Assembly (NCBI RefSeq): GCF_001403795.1
Contig: NZ_CXSU01000005.1
Span: 1-64,000, forward strand
DNA from: Jannaschia donghaensis
Lineage (GTDB): Bacteria; Pseudomonadota; Alphaproteobacteria; Rhodobacterales; Rhodobacteraceae
Direction of reading: 5' to 3'
Length of the DNA: 64,000 nt
Shown here: positions 62,685 through 64,000 of the stretch, in pieces
How positions within the stretch are numbered: the first letter of the stretch is position 1
Layout: every line of letters starts with the position of its first letter
Notes under the pieces: model-generated
The model's input: only the letters and a program-made list of their open reading frames with translations
Databases searched by the model: none
Told to the model about the DNA's origin: nothing
Program-made: the position numbers and the translations under genes

Positions 62685-63089
62685 ATGCCTGCCTTTCCCA
62701 ATCTGCGGATTTCCGCGTTCCTCCTCGCCCCGCTTGCCCTGGGTGCTTGCAACGCTGCGGATGAACCGCGCACGGACGCCGCCCATGGGGCCAGTCTTTT
62801 CGCGCAGAATTGTGCCGCCTGTCACGGCGCGGACGGTGCCGGCGCGGGGGGCATCGGACCTGATCTGACGTCGCTGTCGCGGCGCAACGGCGGGGATTTT
62901 CCGCGCGACCGCGTGCTGGCGCAGATCGACGGGCTGAACCGTCACGGCGATGCTGGAGCGGTGATGCCGGAATTCGGGGCCGGCGACCTGGGTCCCGCCA
63001 TCATCGTGGAAGAACACGACGGGCTGGGCACGCCGATCCCGTCGGACCTGATCGCGCTGACCGAATACCTGCGGACGATCCAGCGGTAG
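62685..63089 (+). CDS. lipoprotein cytochrome c
   Basis: 134 residues from ATG 62685 with GGAG 9 nt upstream (the frame is open 17 codons further but that part is not signal-like). Signal peptide with lipobox LGAC, then CAACH haem site (about 46-50), the axial Met in AVMPEFG. Single-domain class I cytochrome anchored to the periplasmic face. Electron partners unknown. Confidence 0.87.
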   Translation: MPAFPNLRISAFLLAPLALGACNAADEPRTDAAHGASLFAQNCAACHGADGAGAGGIGPDLTSLSRRNGGDFPRDRVLAQIDGLNRHGDAGAVMPEFGAGDLGPAIIVEEHDGLGTPIPSDLIALTEYLRTIQR

Positions 63090-63256
63090 CCATGCTTGCC
63101 TGAGACCCGCGCCCTGATCGGGGGCGGCCCGACAGGTCACAAACCCCATACCGAGGCAGCGGAGCGAAGGTCGCAAATCGCCTCCGTCGTGTCGGCACCA
63201 TTCGACCGCGCCGCATCGGTTGAGGCACAGTGAGGCCAGGCAATTCGGGACCAATC

Positions 63257-64000
63257 ATGCAAACCCACGTCAAAGCACTCATCGTCGGCGGCGGTGCCGT
63301 GGGCACAGGCATCGCCTATGCGCTGTCAAAAGCGGGATGGCGCGATGTCGTTTTGCTGGAGCGGGACGAGCTGACGGCCGGATCGACATGGCACGCGGCA
63401 GGTCTGCTGCCGTATTTCAACATGGGCTATGCGACCAGCCATATCCACGACCATTCCATCAAGCTCTACAAGACGTTAGAGGAGGAGACCGGCCTGAACC
63501 CCGGCTTTTCCGTCGTTGGCAACCTGCGCATGGCGCAGACGCAGGCACGGATGGACGAATACGAACTCTATGCCTCCATCGCCGAAACGGTGGACATCCC
63601 CCATGAATGGATGACGCCCGCGCAAATCAAGGAGCGTTGGCCCCTGGTGCGGACCGAGGATTTGAAAGGCGCGATCTTCCATCCGACCGACGGCTACATC
63701 AACCCCGCCGACGTCACGATGGCCATGGCCAAAGGCGCGCGGGATCGCGGCGTAAAGATCGAACGGCGTTGGCAGGTGGACGGATACCATTGGACAGGCG
63801 ACCACTGGGACGTGACCTGCACCAAGATGGTGGAGAAGGGCGGCAATCTGGTCGCGTCGGAGGAGCAGGTGGTGATCCACGCCGACCACGTCGTCACCGC
63901 GACCGGCAACCACGCGCAGCGCACGGCGCAGCTGCTTGGCATCAAGATCCCGGCCGTCGTCGTCGAACACCAGTACATCGTGACCGAACCGGACCCCGCG
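63257..64000 (+). CDS. FAD-dependent oxidoreductase, dimethylglycine/sarcosine dehydrogenase type (partial)
   Basis: 248 codons to the window end, no stop. DAO-type FAD domain: ALIVGGGAVGTGIAYALSKA (7-26), LLERDELTAGSTWHAAGLLP (the HAAG motif linking covalent FAD enzymes of the DMGDH/sarcosine group), and HPTDGYINPADVTMAMAKGA. Family members, about 800 residues with a GcvT-like C-terminus, demethylate glycine betaine intermediates. This fits the choline/betaine importer 14 kb away, but the C-terminal part is outside the window. Confidence 0.88.
   Translation, partial: MQTHVKALIVGGGAVGTGIAYALSKAGWRDVVLLERDELTAGSTWHAAGLLPYFNMGYATSHIHDHSIKLYKTLEEETGLNPGFSVVGNLRMAQTQARMDEYELYASIAETVDIPHEWMTPAQIKERWPLVRTEDLKGAIFHPTDGYINPADVTMAMAKGARDRGVKIERRWQVDGYHWTGDHWDVTCTKMVEKGGNLVASEEQVVIHADHVVTATGNHAQRTAQLLGIKIPAVVVEHQYIVTEPDPA

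Overview
The window is high-GC DNA with tightly packed, often ATGA-overlapping genes. It looks like a chromosome segment of an alphaproteobacterium of the Rhodobacteraceae (Roseobacter/Jannaschia-like). Pointers are an RpoH2-type heat-shock sigma factor with a possible RpoE-type promoter, MipZ, a DUF1489 protein, a B12-dependent class II ribonucleotide reductase, a CioAB-type bd oxidase and the lppC // rsmI-yraN-gshB arrangement. No species name can be given from the sequence alone.

Region 1 (about 78-12488) is an integrated mobile element of about 12.4 kb. It starts inside the 3' end of an initiator tRNA-fMet gene (13-89) and ends at a 13-bp copy of that 3' end (12476-12488). It carries a large serine recombinase whose last codons lie inside the tRNA, a small conserved-looking ORF, a DEDDh exonuclease, an unknown protein coupled to a PemK/MazF-like protein, a MobV-type relaxase preceded by a 650-bp non-coding stretch with a 15-bp inverted repeat (candidate oriT), and an unknown small gene. 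This fits an integrative and mobilizable element. Its centre (4263-9710) is a clearly AT-richer block with five same-strand genes: a HEPN-motif protein, a D12-class (Dam-like) adenine methyltransferase, a calcineurin-like phosphoesterase, a P-loop ATPase and an unrecognised protein with an LDITSFD motif. The last four overlap or abut translationally. I cannot match this set to a named anti-phage system; it is the best candidate here for an undescribed one.

Region 2 (12489-13733) is a decayed stretch holding a frameshifted remnant of an FtsH-like M41 peptidase domain and otherwise nothing recognisable.

Region 3 (13734-22663) is a probable catabolic locus. A minus-strand set encodes an NMT1-type ABC importer, a cytosine-deaminase-like amidohydrolase, a GlcD-type FAD oxidase, two flavodoxin-fold NAD(P)H oxidoreductases, a 2-oxoglutarate/Fe(II) oxygenase and a creatininase-family amidohydrolase; a RidA protein is divergent. 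It suggests uptake and oxidative/hydrolytic breakdown of a small N-containing (probably cyclic) compound.

Region 4 (22864-25838) has a periplasmic dihaem cytochrome c coupled to a soluble PQQ-type sugar/aldehyde dehydrogenase, flanked by a degenerate 34-bp repeat, then a PPP-type phosphatase.

Region 5 (25914-40094) is housekeeping: glnD, lppC, rsmI, yraN, gshB, yifB/comM, a GST, a CobC-like phosphatase with cobU, rpoH2, chaN, coaBC, dut and a membrane-anchored MoeB/ThiF protein.

Region 6 (40160-49371) is transport and respiration: an amino-acid ABC pair without its ATPase, a GbsR/MarR regulator with cioAB, and a choline/betaine ABC system with two tandem paralogous binding proteins.

Region 7 (49539-64000) has mipZ, the ffh-...-rpsP-rimM-trmD-rplS-rpmE translation cluster with small acetyltransferases, a chorismate mutase and a 57-residue membrane protein inserted, an azoreductase with divergent LysR and EamA genes, nrdJ, a DUF1489 gene, a lipoprotein cytochrome c and the start of a dimethylglycine-dehydrogenase-like flavoprotein cut by the window end.
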